Assembly (NCBI GenBank): GCA_028281495.1
Contig: JANQJU010000064.1
Coordinates: 186,001 to 250,000, forward strand
Reading direction: 5' to 3'
Length of the DNA: 64,000 bases
Origin: SAR324 cluster bacterium
GTDB lineage: Bacteria > SAR324 > NAC60-12
Both the position numbers and the translations under genes were made by a program. The notes under the pieces were generated by a model, which worked only from the letters and a program-made list of their open reading frames with translations, did not search any database and was not told where the DNA came from. Numbering within the stretch: position 1 is the stretch's first letter; each line of letters starts with the position of its first letter. Shown in pieces: positions 62,427 through 64,000 of the stretch.

Positions 62427-64000
62427 TCAGGTGCTCCCAGAGGGTTTTTCCAATTTGTGTTTAGGCGCTTCGATGAGCATGTCTTTGACGGGGGCACCTG
62501 CTGGAATCATCGGGAATACGTTGTCTTCTTTGGAAACAACAGCTTCGATGATGCAAGGGCCATCATTGTAAGCTAAAGCTTTTTTGAGCACTTTGGTCAC
62601 ATCCGCTTGCCGTCGGATGCGGAATCCTTTGATGCCGTAAGCTTCTCCCAGTTTGATGAAATCAGGATTCCCTTCCAAATCCACACCGCTGAGGCGATTG
62701 TCAAAAAACAGATTTTGCCATTGACGGACCATGCCCAGAAAGGAGTTGTTGATGATCAGAATCTTGACGGGCGTTTTCTGTAAGACTGCGGTGGAAAGTT
62801 CGGCTTCAGTCATTTGGAATCCACCGTCTCCGACGACCGCAATGACCATTTTGTCAGGATTCCCTAATTGTGCTCCGATGGCTGCTGGGAATCCGAATCC
62901 CATCGTCCCTGCCCCTCCACTGGAAAGCCATTGGCGTTCCCAACTGCACAAGTAAAATTGAGCGGCCCACATCTGATGTTGCCCCACGTCAGTTGTGATG
63001 ATGGCTTCGCCTTTTGTGAGCTTGTAGATCTCATCCAATACATATTGGGCGCGTAACCCGCCTTGTTTGGGATAACGCAATGGATGCTGCTTGCGCCACT
63101 TCGCGATTTGTTTCAACCACGGTTCTGTGTCTAACTTTTCCACATGATGGACCAATTCTTCTAAAACCAACTTGGCATCACCACGAATTGAAATATCGGG
63201 TTTAATGACTTTTCCGAATTCCGCCGGATCGATATCCAAGTGGAGTTTCTTTGCCGTCGGGCAAAATTCGTCCAATTTGCCGGTGATTCGATCATCCCAC
63301 CGAGCGCCAATCGCAAAAATCAAATCGCAATCCACGACCGTTTTGTTGGCATAGGCAGTGCCATGCATGCCGAGCATGCCCACGGAAAGCTCATGAGTTT
63401 CGGGGAACGCTCCCTTGCCTAACAAAGTCGTTGTAACTGGAGCCTGGATTTTTTCAGCTAAATGCAGCAACGCTGGCCCGGCATGAGACAGCACTGCCCC
63501 TTGTCCTACGTAAAGTAAAGGGCGCTTGGCTTGCATTAACATGGTGGCAGCAGCTTTCACCGCATCGAGTTCGAAATCTTTGCGAGGGTAGTCGTGATAA
63601 CCCGGCAAATCGAGTTCTTCGGGAAACGGAGCGGAGCATTCTGCTGAAACCACATCTTTAGGCAAATCGACCAACACAGGGCCCGGCCTTCCCGAAGCGG
63701 CAATGTGGAAAGCTTCCTTCATGATCCGGGGGAGGTCATTGACCTCTTTGACCAAGTAGTTGTGTTTAACCACGGGCATGGTGATGCCAAAAATATCGCC
63801 TTCCTGAAATGCGTCTTTACCGAGGTTGCTTGTGATCGTTTGGCCCGTCAACACCACAATAGGCGAAGAATCCATTTGCGCGGTCAACAAACCCGTGACG
63901 GTATTCGTGGCACCTGGACCTGAAGTCACTAACACCACACCGGTTTTTCCCGTTGCACGGGCATACCCATCGGCCATATGCGTTGCACCTTGTTCATGGC
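62427..64000 (-). CDS. ilvB: Acetolactate synthase catalytic (large) subunit IlvB, partial
   Basis: A thiamine-diphosphate enzyme that condenses two pyruvates to acetolactate, or pyruvate with 2-ketobutyrate, in valine, leucine and isoleucine synthesis. The gene runs off the window: the frame stays open to 64000 and reads HEQGATHMADGYARATGKTG, so the catalytic glutamate and the usual text before an internal Met (63977) are present, and only the first 40-60 residues are missing. ThDP motif GDGGFQMTEAELSTAVLQK and NNSFLGMVRQWQ, and a central FAD-type domain (GAVLSHAGPALLHLAEKIQA), support a full anabolic enzyme. ilvN lies 128 bases downstream. Confidence 0.93.
   Translation of the reverse strand, partial: HEQGATHMADGYARATGKTGVVLVTSGPGATNTVTGLLTAQMDSSPIVVLTGQTITSNLGKDAFQEGDIFGITMPVVKHNYLVKEVNDLPRIMKEAFHIAASGRPGPVLVDLPKDVVSAECSAPFPEELDLPGYHDYPRKDFELDAVKAAATMLMQAKRPLLYVGQGAVLSHAGPALLHLAEKIQAPVTTTLLGKGAFPETHELSVGMLGMHGTAYANKTVVDCDLIFAIGARWDDRITGKLDEFCPTAKKLHLDIDPAEFGKVIKPDISIRGDAKLVLEELVHHVEKLDTEPWLKQIAKWRKQHPLRYPKQGGLRAQYVLDEIYKLTKGEAIITTDVGQHQMWAAQFYLCSWERQWLSSGGAGTMGFGFPAAIGAQLGNPDKMVIAVVGDGGFQMTEAELSTAVLQKTPVKILIINNSFLGMVRQWQNLFFDNRLSGVDLEGNPDFIKLGEAYGIKGFRIRRQADVTKVLKKALAYNDGPCIIEAVVSKEDNVFPMIPAGAPVKDMLIEAPKHKLEKPSGST

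Overview
The window reads as chromosomal DNA of a Gram-negative, flagellated, heterotrophic bacterium. This rests on lipoprotein and outer-membrane-type signal sequences, an AsmA/YhdP-like envelope protein, periplasmic binding proteins, a flagellar switch gene (fliN), and complete-looking ilvB/ilvN and mtaB genes. Base composition is moderate by eye, except for a clearly AT-richer accessory stretch at about 46.1-54.5 kb. A proteobacterial or deltaproteobacteria/SAR324-like lineage is a guess; there is no rRNA or tRNA in the window to settle it.

Layout. 0-12.5 kb: envelope and housekeeping genes. These are a lipoprotein plus FlgT-N/LPP20-type pair, a secreted barrel-like protein, mtaB, an unknown protein with an acidic tail, a small membrane protein, a short ribosome-hibernation factor, a 1486-residue AsmA-like protein, and an overlapping TerB/PilZ-like protein. 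12.5-24.2 kb (all minus): a glycerol-type ABC importer in the order glpS, glpT, glpP, glpQ, DUF2160 (glpU), glpV. A strong intrinsic terminator follows, then a second binding protein, a second GlpV paralogue, a DUF5996 protein and a Rieske-glutamate-synthase-like flavoprotein. 24.4-33.3 kb (minus): two large hybrid sensor kinases, one preceded by its own periplasmic binding protein and one ending in a LytTR DNA-binding domain, then acetoacetyl-CoA synthetase.

33.4-46.1 kb (plus): a secreted protein built of four two-cysteine repeats, the DUF2157/DUF4401/GDYXXLXY membrane trio, a Pro-rich anchored protein and a secreted ankyrin protein. Next come a sugar-type binding protein with an unusual sensor (degenerate receiver, no phospho-acceptor His domain), a ParA-like ATPase with a DUF697-like partner downstream of two repeat arrays, and a GH13 glucosidase. 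46.1-54.5 kb: accessory island with an XRE regulator, a broken TIR plus STAND-like NTPase, a GNAT acetyltransferase, two tail-to-tail kinase/response-regulator modules with complementary damage, an output-less Cache protein, an IS1-like transposase tail and a TetR regulator. 54.5-64 kb: a membrane protein fusing a CxxC peroxiredoxin-like domain to a PAS/HPt/CheA-type kinase, a YbfF-like esterase, a LysR regulator, an unknown helical protein, a Gfo/Idh/MocA oxidoreductase, fliN, ilvN and ilvB (cut by the window end).

Themes. Signalling is over-represented: three long membrane sensors, a CheA-like redox-type kinase, and one intact plus one decayed kinase/regulator pair. Two of the sensors sit beside periplasmic binding proteins. 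Short tandem repeats of 6-36 bp recur at gene edges and inside linkers. The strongest candidate for something new is the peroxiredoxin-CheA fusion at 54552-56849; next are the mirrored half-dead kinase/regulator modules at 49.0-51.7 kb.
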